64,000 nt of DNA from Trebonia sp963734665 (GTDB lineage: Bacteria > Actinomycetota > Actinomycetes > Streptosporangiales > Streptosporangiaceae). Shown here one piece after another: positions 50,953 through 60,118 of the stretch. The stretch covers positions 1,922,001 to 1,986,000 of the forward strand of contig CAVTIR010000004.1 of the NCBI GenBank assembly GCA_963734665.1, read 5' to 3'. The notes under the pieces are model-generated. The model ran no database searches. It had not been told where the DNA came from and was given only the letters and a program-made list of their open reading frames with translations. Both the position numbers and the translations under genes were made by a program. How positions within the stretch are numbered: the first letter of the stretch is position 1; every line of letters begins with the position of its first letter.

Positions 50953-52837
50953 TCACGATCCCTGTCGTGCGCCGGCGAGGACCGATGCCAGCTCCCGCGC
51001 GGCCGCGCCCAGCTTGCTGCGGCTGCGGGCGGCCTGCACCAGGCCCGGCACGTCACCGGCCTGGCCGAGGTGGGCGGCCAGGTCGCTGGCGATCTGCACC
51101 AGCCGGAACCCCTGGTTCTGGCGGGAGGCAAGCACGGCCGGCAGCGCCGCGGAGACCACCAGCCACATCCGTTCTGGCTGGACCGCGGCCACCGTGGCCA
51201 GCCCGGGCACGGCCCGCTCAAGGGACGCGCGCCCGCAGACGAACGCGGCCCCGAGATCGGTGCCGAGGGCTACGGCGTCGGTGGCGGGCCGGGACAGGAG
51301 CTCGGCCAGGATGGCGGTGGCGGTCTCCGTGCGCGTCATTGAGCGGGCCAAGGCAGTGCGCCAGCACCGCGTGCAGGCCGGGCCCCAGGGCATCGGCGCC
51401 AAGCAGCAGCCGCGCCTCGGCGTCCTCGGGCATGAGCCACCGCGCCGACCATTTCCGGTTGTTATCTTCGGAGGTCGTCAGCGGGGACAGCCACCTGGCG
51501 ATGGACTCGTGATGGTGGGGCAGTGCGGCCAGCCAGTGCGGCACCGGGGCCGCGGGCCAGTCCGGCACGGCGACGGCGCCGGGATCGCTGCTACGGGAAA
51601 GCAGGACTCCGATCGGCCCGTCCCAGGCCGCCGCATCCTCCCCCGCCGGTGACCACCAGCGGGCCAGCCGCCGTCCCGCCGCGAAGGTCAGCATGCCGGC
51701 CCGGCCGACCAGTTCGGGCGGCACGCTGCGGGTGTTGCGCAGCAGCGCCTGGTCCAGGTCGAGCGGCCAGGGTTCCCAGCCTTCTACCTCGGCTTCGGCC
51801 AGCCGTCCAAGCAGCACCAGCGGGTCGATCGCGCCGCTGGTATCGGTCGGGACGGCGACCAGGCGGGGCACCGGGCTGGCCGCCAGCCGCCCGGCAAGCT
51901 CAGCGATCCGCACCCTGGCAATGCCGCACTCCACCAGCAGCGTCGGGTCCCCGCACCGGCCGGCAGCCAGGTCTTCGGCCAGCACCAGCAGCGCCTGCCC
52001 GAACCGTCCGGTAAGACGGGTAGTGATACGGGGCAGGATCTGGTCCAGGTCCGCGCCCGTGACACGCAGCCGCGCCAGCCCGTCAAGCACCGCCTCCACG
52101 CCGATCTCCCAGGGGTCGCCCGGGCCACCCCGACTAAGCGCGTCCAGGCTGCGGAGTCGTTCCTCGAGCAGTCCGGCGGTGTCGACGGGCTCCTGGGGCA
52201 GCGGCCGGACCTCCAATGGCCGGGGCAGTACCGGGAGGGGCGCGGTCTCCCCGGCGGCGGAGCCGAACGCGACGGCAACGGCGGCGCGGTCCTCGGCGGC
52301 TTCCGCTCGCACGCCCGCGTCGGTGGCGTCCGCGATCCCGGTCAGCTCCTTGCCGAGGCCGGCGGTCACGCCGGCGGCGTGCTTGCGCAGGATCCGGGCC
52401 GCGGCACTGCGGATGGCGGGCGTGCCGTGCTCGGTGGCGGGCTCCACGGCCGCGAGAATGTCGGCGAGGCGGCCGGGTTGCCGCCCGGCGGCCCGGTCAA
52501 GTTCCTGCAGCTGGGCGCTCACCAGCGCCTTCTGCGGGCGCGCCAGCACCACCGCGGACAGGTCGAGCAGGTCATCCACGCCGAGCTCGCCGTTTTCGGC
52601 CAGCGCGTGCAGCGCCTTGAGCGCCTGCTCGGCCAGCCCAGGCGGCGCCGACGCGGCCACCGCCGTGTAGGCAGGGACACGGGCCGCCACCTCGCCGTCG
52701 TCTGGTGCCAGCTCCGACCACAAGGCCGCGAAGGGATGCAAGGCGGGGGCGGTACCGCCGAGCAGGATCCGGCGCAGGCACCCGTCCAGCAACTGCGCGC
52801 GGTAGCCCGGTTCGCGCCGCGACAGCTCGATTCTCAT
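50953..52837 (-). pseudogene. DUF6493-like HEAT-repeat-type protein, frameshifted
   Basis: From 52837 (MRIELSRREPGYRAQLLDG) about 490 residues of Ala/Leu-rich helical repeats are read, with ATEHGTPAIRSAAARILRKH and ARWLMPEDAEARLLLGADAL. Near 51350-51370 the coding frame shifts by one base to a frame ending RTETATAILAELLSRPATDA and LVQIASDLAAHLGQAGDVPG at 50953. The combined protein resembles large actinomycete DUF6493 proteins, which can be longer at the N-terminus, so it may also be 5'-truncated. Function unknown. Confidence 0.55.
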
Positions 52838-52898
52838 CTGAAGTGGCGGACGGCCGGACGGCGCACTGCAGGCGGGTGGTTTCGCTTGCACATTCGGC

Positions 52899-53576
52899 TC
52901 ACGGCACGGCCAGGGGCGTCGGCTGCGGTCTGCCGGCTAGGAGTCGGGGCACCGAAGAGCGGCCGGAAATCCACGTCCGTGTGCCCGGGCAGGCCCACTC
53001 GGCGACGAGCAGGGCGTCATCGTGGAGCCTTGCCAGGGGGCGGTTGTGAATTGGCTCGTGATGGGCGATCCGGTTGCGCAGCTGGTGGATGCCCGCGAGC
53101 TTGGCATAGACCGCCTGGCGCCGGCCTTGGCCGGGAAAGCCGCGGTAAAGGCGGGTCCGCCAGAGGGTCCGCTCGTAACGGCTGGCCAGGAGGTACCGCC
53201 AGAACCCGAAGGGGAGTTCCGCGACCACGCGGCCTGCGGTCTCCGCGCGCCCGTTCGCCGTCGCGTGCCTCCTGGCGTCCGCGATGGTGGCACACGCCTC
53301 GGAACTGAGGTCACTCGCCAAGGCCAGGTACCAGTCAGGCCCGGTGGGGCGGCTGACTGAGAGCGCGGTCAGCTGCTCGTGCATCGCGTTCCTGACCAGG
53401 ATCTCGAGGTGTCCCAGGACGACCCAGAACGCGGCGGACACTTCCGCGTTCCACTCGTACAGGTTGAGAGCGCTCGCGAGGTCGCCTCCGGCCGCGAGCC
53501 GGTAAGGCGCAAGCCGGTTGACCGAGATCCTGCGCTCCAAGAGGGCGGGGTCAACGACTGTGGTTGCTGTCACCAC
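52899..53576 (-). CDS. Abi-like HEPN-type protein (abortive-infection family)
   Basis: 225 aa from GTG 53576 (AAAGGA 6 bp upstream). RISVNRLAPYRLAAGGD, LYEWNAEVSAAFWVVLGHLE and ILVRNAMHEQLT are typical of the Abi-like group. The C-terminal HQLRNRIAHHEPIHNRPL carries RNxxxH (RNRIAH), the HEPN ribonuclease signature. Such proteins act in phage exclusion or as toxins by cutting RNA, though many chromosomal copies are untested. A defence role is inferred. It lies upstream of the DUF6493-like gene on the same strand. Confidence 0.75.
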   Translation of the reverse strand: MVTATTVVDPALLERRISVNRLAPYRLAAGGDLASALNLYEWNAEVSAAFWVVLGHLEILVRNAMHEQLTALSVSRPTGPDWYLALASDLSSEACATIADARRHATANGRAETAGRVVAELPFGFWRYLLASRYERTLWRTRLYRGFPGQGRRQAVYAKLAGIHQLRNRIAHHEPIHNRPLARLHDDALLVAEWACPGTRTWISGRSSVPRLLAGRPQPTPLAVP

Positions 53577-53884
53577 TGCCGATCCTTTACGATGTAGGGG
53601 AAAACCCCGGTCGCCTCTGCTGAGCATGCCGCCGGGGTCCTGCTTTTCTCGGGGCCGTTCGTCCCGGCGGACTGAGCGAGCGGGCCTGGGACCGGGTCCC
53701 TGCCCTGTCACGATCCGGGCTTGTCGGCGAAACGAAGCATACCGCCATGGACACCATAAGTGCCCACTCAGTCACATATCGCAACATGTTGCCAGTTCGT
53801 ACCCGCGAAATCCGATAAAGCAGGTCCTGCCCAAGTGCCCGAGCGGCACTGCGCTTTCTGAAGGCAGAGCCACAGCGGCGTTCA

Positions 53885-54046
53885 GATGGGCGCGTCGGGA
53901 CCCGGCGAGGTCGAGCAGCGCCGCCAGCGGAGCGAGGTAGTCCCACAGGCCGGGGCCGCCTGCAGGAACGCGACGGGCGGCCCGGACCCGCTGACGGCCG
54001 TCCAGAGTTCGGCGCCGTCACGCAGTCGCACCATCGCATTCATCAT
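53885..54046 (-). pseudogene. N-terminal fragment of an alpha/beta-hydrolase
   Basis: From 54046 the minus strand reads MVRLRDGAELWTAVSGSGPP then VAFLQ, and after a one-base shift GLWDYLAPLAALLDLAG. This is the start of a proline-iminopeptidase-like hydrolase. The oxyanion loop is damaged and the rest is absent. The remaining sequence to 53577 holds nothing recognised. Confidence 0.6.
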
Positions 54047-54100
54047 GGCCTATGGGTCTCCGCGTCCGTCAGCATTACTCGCGAGGGGCCCTCGCCCGGA

Positions 54101-54667
54101 CTAGCGGGATCCCGCGTGGCGGCTGCTCAGGATGACCCCGGACCCGTGGTCGAGCTCGACGGAGGTGAGCAGCGGGCTCGCGAGCAGCGTCTGCCGTACC
54201 TCTTGCTGCCGGGCCCGGTGCTCGGCGTCCCACTGCGGCGTGGTAGTCATGTCGTCCACGATGAGCATGCCGTGCGGGGCGAGTGCGGCGATCGTGCGGT
54301 CGAGGCCTTCCCACTTGCCGCCCGGGGCGTCGGCGAAGATGAGGTTGAACTCGCCAGCTTCGCCGAGGACCGTCAGCGCGTCGGCGCAGCGCAGGTCCAC
54401 GAACTCTGGCCAGCCGCCCTGTGCCGCCAGTTCCGCGGTCGCCGGGTCCTTCTCGGCGGTGATGACGGTGACGTCCGTCCTGGGCAGCAGGCCGGAAGTG
54501 ATCCAGGCGGTGCCGACGCCGGTACCGGTGCCAAGCTCGAGCACCCGGGCCCGCATGGGAAGGTGGGCGGCGAGTACGGCCAGCAACCGCCCGACATCCG
54601 GATCACACGAGTAGCGGAAGCCCGCGTCCCGAGCCCGGGCAACGGCCTCCTGGACCAGAGAGGGCAT
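54101..54667 (-). CDS. O-methyltransferase-like SAM-dependent enzyme
   Basis: 188 aa from ATG 54667 (GTG 54679 is an alternative). Motif I RVLELGTGTGVGTAWI, the acidic turn VTVITAEKDPATAELA and NLIFADAPGGKWEGLDRTIA fit the Methyltransf_24/O-methyltransferase 3 group. It lies 50 bp downstream of the P450 gene on the same strand, so both may modify one metabolite. Confidence 0.85.
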   Translation of the reverse strand: MPSLVQEAVARARDAGFRYSCDPDVGRLLAVLAAHLPMRARVLELGTGTGVGTAWITSGLLPRTDVTVITAEKDPATAELAAQGGWPEFVDLRCADALTVLGEAGEFNLIFADAPGGKWEGLDRTIAALAPHGMLIVDDMTTTPQWDAEHRARQQEVRQTLLASPLLTSVELDHGSGVILSSRHAGSR

Positions 54668-54717
54668 GAGGTTGTCCACGAAATAGGCAATGTAGCAGCG
54701 TCGGACCACAGATCCGG

Positions 54718-55935
54718 TCAGGTGAGGCGGACGGGGAGGGACTCCAGGCCGTTCATCAGGCTGACGGGACGCCAGCGGAGTTCCTCCGGGGGGACCGCGA
54801 GCGATATTCCTGGGAAGCGGGCGAGCAGGGCGCCGAGGGCGACCTCGGCCTCCATGCGGGCCAGGGGAGCGCCCAGGCAGTGGTGGATGCCGTGGCCGAA
54901 GGCGACGTGGCCGCCGGTGTCGCGTCCGAGGTCGAGGCGCTCCGGGTCGGGGAACTGGGCGGGATCCCGGTTGGCGGAGCTGATCGCCGGGAGGACCCAC
55001 TCGCCGGCCGGGATCACCACGTCGCCGACGGGCACGTCCTCGGTGGTGAACCGGTCGTTCGCGTGGTTCACCGGGTTCGTGAACCGGAGCAGCTCCTCGA
55101 CGGCCGCCGGGAACAGCGACGGGTCCTGCCGCAGCCTGGTCTTCTCCCCGGGGTGCGTCAGCAGCGCCAGGGTGCCGGAGGCGATCAGGTTGACGGTGGT
55201 GTCGAAGCCCGCCATGACCAGCAGGAAGACCGTGGCAAGGAGCTCGTTGCCGCTCAGCTCGTCCGCGGCGCCGTCCGCTGCGGCGTTGTCGCAGGCGACG
55301 ACGAGCGCCGACACCAGGTCGTCGCCGGGCTCGGCGCGCTTGGCGGCGATCAGCTCCGTGAAGTAGGCGGCGAGCTCCCGCTCCACGCGCTGGTGCTCCG
55401 CGTGCTCGTCGTAGGCGGCCACAGCGACCGCGATCCAGGGGCGGTCCGCCACCGGGATGCCGAGCAGCTCGCAGAGCACCGCGATCGGGAGGGGGCGGGC
55501 GTATGCGTCGAGCAGGTCGATGGCGTCGCCGCGTGCCGCCGCCATCTCGTCCAGCAGGCCCGCGGCGATCTCCTCCGCCCGCGGTCGCAGCGCCGCGCGG
55601 CGCTGCGTGAACGCCTTCTGCACCAGGCGGCGCAGCCGCGTGTGGTCAGGCGGGTCGAAGTGGAGCATGTGCGCGTAGACGCCCGTCGCCTCGCTCGGCC
55701 GGGACCGGCCGCCGCCCGGCCACCGGTGGACGTCCTTCGCCAGCCGGGGGTCGGTCAGGGCCGTCCGCACGTCCGCGTAGCGGGTGACGATCCACGCCCG
55801 CCCGTAGTCCGGCATCCGCACCGGGGCGACTGGCCGGGACTCGCGCAGCCGCGCGAAGAACCCCAGCGGGTCTTGGTAGTAGGAGTCTTCGTCGAGGGGC
55901 TCCGGCTGTATCGCGTCCGTCACCTTCGACACCAT
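54718..55935 (-). CDS. Cytochrome P450
   Basis: 405 aa from ATG 55935. The I-helix is LLVMAGFDTTVNLIASG, the K-helix ExxR is in AAVEELLRFTNPVNHAN, and the heme loop is VAFGHGIHHCLGAPLARMEA with the proximal Cys. The size and features are those of soluble actinomycete CYP105/107-type enzymes, which hydroxylate or epoxidise natural products and drugs with ferredoxin partners; none is encoded beside it. Pairs with the methyltransferase downstream. Confidence 0.95.
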   Translation of the reverse strand: MVSKVTDAIQPEPLDEDSYYQDPLGFFARLRESRPVAPVRMPDYGRAWIVTRYADVRTALTDPRLAKDVHRWPGGGRSRPSEATGVYAHMLHFDPPDHTRLRRLVQKAFTQRRAALRPRAEEIAAGLLDEMAAARGDAIDLLDAYARPLPIAVLCELLGIPVADRPWIAVAVAAYDEHAEHQRVERELAAYFTELIAAKRAEPGDDLVSALVVACDNAAADGAADELSGNELLATVFLLVMAGFDTTVNLIASGTLALLTHPGEKTRLRQDPSLFPAAVEELLRFTNPVNHANDRFTTEDVPVGDVVIPAGEWVLPAISSANRDPAQFPDPERLDLGRDTGGHVAFGHGIHHCLGAPLARMEAEVALGALLARFPGISLAVPPEELRWRPVSLMNGLESLPVRLT

Positions 55936-55989
55936 AGGCTGCCGGTTGTGCAATCGCCATCGGATTTTTCGTGGGTTCGGCGGGGTCAC

Positions 55990-56221
55990 CCGGCGGCTCG
56001 ATGCTGATGCCACCATCATCGTCGTCGACCATGATCTCGACCTGCTCGCCACGGCCGGCTACCTCATCGACATGGGACCCGGGGGAGGGCCCGACGGGGG
56101 CCGTATCGTCGCCCAGGGCACACCATGGGACGTCGCGCGTCATCCGGGCAGCGTCACCGGGCCCTGGCTGGCAGCTCAGCTGGGCGTGCAGGCAGTGGGG
56201 GAGCGGGGCTCCGGCCGGTAG
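55990..56221 (+). pseudogene. UvrA-type ABC protein, C-terminal fragment
   Basis: A plus-strand frame encodes RRLDADATIIVVDHDLDLLA then IDMGPGGGPDGGRIVAQGTP and VTGPWLAAQLG, the last 70 or so residues of an UvrA-like excinuclease or drug-resistance homologue. Nothing of the upstream domains is present; the P450 gene begins (divergently) 55 bp away. Confidence 0.7.
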
Positions 56222-56327
56222 TTGCCCTCCTGACCAGGTGTGACGTCATGTGGATGCTCTCCGGCCGGCCGGCCGCCAGCACGGCGGCCGGCACAGCCGT
56301 GAGTCCCGCGGGGTGCCTGCGGGACGG

Positions 56328-57110
56328 TCAGGAGTTCCTGTCGCGCCAGGCAATCCAGTCACGGAGCTCGGAGAGGTCGTAGTCGGGGCCGCCGACGCCG
56401 ACAGTGAACAGCGAGGCTCCAAGCGAGCGCAGCTTCGGGCCTAGCTCATCCGGGCTGCCCTGCACGCCTACGGAGATCTCGATGTCCGCAGGGTCACGGC
56501 CGATGTCAGCACAGTGCTGGCGCAGGATGGCGAGCTTGCGCTCGACCGTTTCCGGGTCGCTGAAGCTGTGCCAGATGTCAGCGTGCCTGGCGACCAGGCG
56601 GAGTGTTTTCTTCTCGCCCCCGCCGCCGATGAGCACCGGGATCTTACGCGTCGGCGCCGGGTTCAGCTTGGCAAACCGCGACTCAATCCGCGGCAGCGCC
56701 TCGGCCAGGTCATCGAGCCGGCCGCCTGCGGTCCCGAATTCGTAGCCGTACTCGTCGTAGTCCTTCTCGCACCAGCCCGAGCCGATGCCGAGGATGAGCC
56801 GGCCGTCGCTGATGTGGTCGACGGTCCGCGCCATGTCGGCGAGGAGTTCCGGATTTCGGTAGCTGTTGCACGTGACGAGCGCGCCGATCTGAGCGCGCGA
56901 AGTCGACTCCGCCCAGGCGCCCAGCATCGTCCAGCACTCGAAGTGCTTGCCTTCAGGCTCGCCGTACAGGGGAAAGAAATGATCCCAGTTGAAGATGACG
57001 TCGGCGCCGAGTTCTTCCGCTTCGGAGGCGGCGCGGCGGATCGCCTTGTAATCAGCGTGCTGTGGCTGCAGTTGCACGCCCACGCGGACGGGCTTCGATG
57101 TAGATGTCAC
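56328..57110 (-). CDS. LLM-class F420-dependent oxidoreductase
   Basis: 260 aa from GTG 57110. The TIM-barrel pattern is VRVGVQLQPQHADYKAIRRA, NWDHFFPLYGEP, ALVTCNSYRNPELLADMART, LILGIGSGWCEKDYDEYGYE and IPVLIGGGGEKKTLRLVARH. The ISDGRLILGIGSGW region is typical of F420-binding members in actinomycetes. It oxidises or reduces an unknown substrate by hydride transfer. Slightly short for the family but complete-looking. Confidence 0.9.
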   Translation of the reverse strand: MTSTSKPVRVGVQLQPQHADYKAIRRAASEAEELGADVIFNWDHFFPLYGEPEGKHFECWTMLGAWAESTSRAQIGALVTCNSYRNPELLADMARTVDHISDGRLILGIGSGWCEKDYDEYGYEFGTAGGRLDDLAEALPRIESRFAKLNPAPTRKIPVLIGGGGEKKTLRLVARHADIWHSFSDPETVERKLAILRQHCADIGRDPADIEISVGVQGSPDELGPKLRSLGASLFTVGVGGPDYDLSELRDWIAWRDRNS

Positions 57111-57174
57111 GGGTTCCCAGCTTACCGTGAGGCGGTCTTTGTCCTGCTCGCAGTGGACCTCGCCGTCATCCACG

Positions 57175-57350
57175 GGCGCCGCCCCGCGGTCGCCGGGCCG
57201 CACCCGGACGACCCGGGTCTCCTGCTTGCCGACATCGCCGCCTTGCGCGATCAGCCCGCCCGGGTGATCGCATTCGTCTGACTGCGCCCCGTCGGCGAAC
57301 GGGACGAGGGGACGATCTTGACTCGGACGCCCCACTGGCGGGCCGTCCGG
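57175..57350 (+). pseudogene. Decayed duplicate of the phosphatase-domain region of the ARH-phosphatase fusion
   Basis: Reads RPAVAGPHPDDPGLLLADIA then ALRDQPARVIAFV, a TGA at 57279-57281, and LRPVGERDEGTILTRTPHW. The same stretch in the fusion gene (about 50270-50445) is RPAVTVPHPDDPSLLLADIA and TPHW. DNA similarity is plain by eye. The catalytic HCx5R part is not present. The rest of the 57111-57536 gap holds nothing clear. Confidence 0.75.
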
Positions 57351-57536
57351 CCTGGTCCGTCGTCCACGGCAGACGTCAACCTTAGTCCTCCGTCGCACAT
57401 GGTCGATTATACTCCTGAAGGCCCTTGCCTGGTCGTTGCATGACGACTAGGCAAAGGCGAGGCGTTAGCGGTCAGAACTACCGTCGCAGCACTTCGGTTC
57501 CGCGAGGACCGTGCAACTAGCAGGGATGGAGTAGTG

Positions 57537-58130
57537 ATGGAGCGACCTGGGCTGAGTATCCTGCCGGGCGTGGGACTGCCGAACACCATGAGCGAGGCTG
57601 AGTACGTGGCGCTCCCGGAGAGCCTTGCCAGCCAGATCGAGGTGGTCCACGGCTACGTGATCGTCTGCGAGTCGCCGACGCCGCAGCACCAGCAGGTGGC
57701 GCGGCGCCTGGCGAACGCGTTCGAGAGCGCCCGACCCAAAGAACCTTGCACCCGTGTGCAGATGGAGACCGACGTCGTCCTGTGGCGAGTTCCGAAGTTC
57801 ACCTTCAGACGCCCGGACGTGGTGGTGTACCGCTGTACGGAAGACCGCAACGCGAAGCCTGAGACGTCCGACGTTGTCCTAGTGATCGAGGTGTCTTCCC
57901 CGTCCATCGAACGGGAGGATCTCGTGGACAAGATGGCCCAGTATGCGGCCTCCGGAATTCCCGCTTACCTCGTCATCCGGATGTCGGAGGGCGGCGACAT
58001 TATCGACGCGAAGGAATTCCACCTGGACGCCGCGACCCGGCAGTACCGGGCGGACGCGACACTCGAGCACGGCGTCGCGCTCGCGTACCCATTCAAGGTC
58101 ATCGTGCCCTTCGAGGAACTGACAGAGTAG
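57537..58130 (+). CDS. Uma2-family (DUF820) restriction-endonuclease-fold protein
   Basis: About 197 aa from ATG 57537 (GTG 57534 adjacent). The PD-(D/E)xK-like core is FRRPDVVVYRCTED and DVVLVIEVSSPSIEREDLVD, followed by KMAQYAASGIPAYLVIRM. YVALPESLASQIEVVHGYVI is the N-terminal Uma2 pattern. The family is abundant in actinomycetes and cyanobacteria, with no established role. Stand-alone. Confidence 0.92.
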   Translation: MERPGLSILPGVGLPNTMSEAEYVALPESLASQIEVVHGYVIVCESPTPQHQQVARRLANAFESARPKEPCTRVQMETDVVLWRVPKFTFRRPDVVVYRCTEDRNAKPETSDVVLVIEVSSPSIEREDLVDKMAQYAASGIPAYLVIRMSEGGDIIDAKEFHLDAATRQYRADATLEHGVALAYPFKVIVPFEELTE

Positions 58131-58214
58131 ACCAGGCTGGCGGGGATCGATCCAGGACAGCAGACAGCAGTGCTTTGGCCCTCGCCCGATTACCCAGGCC
58201 CTCGGCCGGCTGGC

Positions 58215-58916
58215 CTAATGTACGTGGCCGAGCAGCGACATGAGCAGGTACAAAAGCAGGTATCCCCCCACTATCCATGGCACCCATGCCAAATCGGGCC
58301 GGGCGAGCCTGGTTGTCTCGAAGCCGGGCGGCGGGCCAGGCGGGAACCCCTGCCCGATATCGGCCGTTAGCGGGACTGTCACCACGCTGCTGTCAAGGGT
58401 CACCGTAAACTCAGCATGCCAGGGCCCGCTCGGTGCCCCGGCTGGTGCCTGAGCGTACAAGTAGAACACGACGCCCGAAGAAGCCAGCCTCGTCGTGCGC
58501 AGGTTTGTCCACCACTCGCCCCCCGGCTTGCTCGTGATGTGGCTGGGCGGCGCTCCGGTCCAGGTGACGGCGACCTTGCAGTCGGCCCCGGGCTGCCCGG
58601 GAACGAGGCGTCCGAAGTTCACCATGGCTGGCTGGACGAAGATGCCGGCTGCCATGCCCGTAGCGGCACCGGGGCGCTGCGCCAGGCGTGCCCTGTTCTG
58701 CTCGTCATGGGTCCGGTCGTACTCCGCCCGTGCCGCCGGGTCGGACAGCAGGTGAAATGCCTCCTGGACTCCATCGAAGCGCGCCGCGGCGTCGAGAGCG
58801 GGGTTCACGTCCGGGTGGTACCGGAGGACTAGCCGATGCCGTGCCCGCGCGATCTGCTCGTCGGTGGCATCACGGGACACGCCAAGCACCGAGTACGGAT
58901 CAGGGCCCATCGCCAC
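58215..58916 (-). CDS. J-domain membrane protein
   Basis: 233 aa. Residues 5-65 are a J domain: PYSVLGVSRDATDEQIARAR, the HPD triad in YHPDVNPALDAA, and FHLLSDPAARAEYDR. The middle is a beta-rich domain (VTWTGAPPSHITSKPGGEWW). A C-terminal hydrophobic helix (VPWIVGGYLLLYLLMSLLG) anchors it to the membrane. It would recruit DnaK to the membrane; client unknown. Confidence 0.88.
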   Translation of the reverse strand: MAMGPDPYSVLGVSRDATDEQIARARHRLVLRYHPDVNPALDAAARFDGVQEAFHLLSDPAARAEYDRTHDEQNRARLAQRPGAATGMAAGIFVQPAMVNFGRLVPGQPGADCKVAVTWTGAPPSHITSKPGGEWWTNLRTTRLASSGVVFYLYAQAPAGAPSGPWHAEFTVTLDSSVVTVPLTADIGQGFPPGPPPGFETTRLARPDLAWVPWIVGGYLLLYLLMSLLGHVH

Positions 58917-58954
58917 GTCCTCATTATCCCGTTAAGGGCGGGTGCGGCGGCTAG

Positions 58955-59257
58955 TTACGTGAAGGCAGCCGCTCCCGCTTCAGCCACCTGCGGGTCCTGG
59001 TTCACTGCGATAACGGGCGGATATATCAGATCCGAGTTCAGTGCCGGCGAACGGACGTCAGGCGCGGTGACGGCGCATCCGCGGGCCGCAGCTGCCACGG
59101 CGATCGCGCCCCGGCCGCTGCCTATGTCCAGCAGCCGGGTGCCCGGATCCGGGTCGAGCACCTCGAGCAGTTGCCCCGCGAACTCGGCGAAGAAGGGAAT
59201 GACCTGGTCGTAGCGGTCAGCGAGACGGTCGAACAACGCCGGTGCTGTGTCGGTCAT
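58955..59257 (-). pseudogene. Truncated SAM-dependent methyltransferase
   Basis: From MTDTAPALFDRLADRYDQVI at 59257, motif I is RLLDIGSGRGAIAVAAAAR. After about 70 residues the homology stops, and the frame ends NQDPQVAEAGAAAFT at 58955, about 100 residues in all, less than half of a normal enzyme. Likely a fragment. Confidence 0.6.
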
Positions 59258-59356
59258 GATCACGACAATGGTCCACGCCGTATGAGCAGGCAAGCGAACT
59301 AGCCGACCACAGCTGAATGCGCGCAGGAGCGGGCGCATGCCGTGAACACCAGCCGC

Positions 59357-60001
59357 TTACGAGCTACCGGTCTCCGTCGGGGCGAGAACCCCGGAGGGTC
59401 GCTGCAGCCCGAGGAGGGCAAGCGCGGCGTCCGCGTGGGCGGCGGCTTGCCCGGGGGTCGGCGCGGGTGCCAGCCCGAGCAGCCGCCGCCGGTGCTGCTC
59501 GCCGAGCAGCAGGGAGAACAGCGGCTCGGCTAGCGGCTCGCAGGCCGCGACGCGCTCGGCGCGGATGTGCTCAGCGAGCCGGGCGATGTGCCGGGCGTCG
59601 CCCTGGCTGTGCAGGATCAGAGCGAGGTCGGGGAACCGGCCGGACTCGGCGATCACGAGGCGGTGCAGGCCAACGAGTTCGTCAGAGTGGACGCGGCTGA
59701 CGATGCGGGCGGCGAGGGTCTCCAGGGTGTCGGTGTCGTAGGCGGCGTCCAGGCTCACGGCGGCGGCGAGGTGCCGCACCATCGCGGCGAACAACTCCGC
59801 CTTGTCGCCGAAATACGAGTAGACGGTCCGCTTGGTCACCCTGGCGGCCGCCGCCAGCTCGTCGAGTGTGCTCCCGCCGTAGCCGGAATGAAGGAACACG
59901 CCGAGGGCCGCGGACAGAATCTCGGCTTCGCGCGCGCGGCGCTCGTCAGGTGTCGGCCGACCACGCTTGCGGACCGAGGGGACCTGGGGCTGGTCGCTCA
60001 T
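59357..60001 (-). CDS. TetR-family regulator, divergent from the 2-oxoacid dehydrogenase operon
   Basis: 214 aa. An Arg-rich start (VRKRGRPTPDERR) leads to the helix-turn-helix GGSTLDELAAAARVTKRTVY then SYFGDKAELFAAM. The C-terminal domain contains HRLVIAESGRFPDLALILHS (AefR-like). It is divergent from the E1alpha gene across 117 bp and is the obvious candidate to control it. Confidence 0.92.
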   Translation of the reverse strand: MSDQPQVPSVRKRGRPTPDERRAREAEILSAALGVFLHSGYGGSTLDELAAAARVTKRTVYSYFGDKAELFAAMVRHLAAAVSLDAAYDTDTLETLAARIVSRVHSDELVGLHRLVIAESGRFPDLALILHSQGDARHIARLAEHIRAERVAACEPLAEPLFSLLLGEQHRRRLLGLAPAPTPGQAAAHADAALALLGLQRPSGVLAPTETGSS

Positions 60002-60118
60002 AAGGGCACCCTTCTGAGCACTAGTTCTCTTGCGGGCTTAACATAGGCGGCGACTACAATGATACTGAATGGTTTCATTACTTTCCGGTGCGGCCTACAA
60101 GGCCGGGGAAGGCATGCC

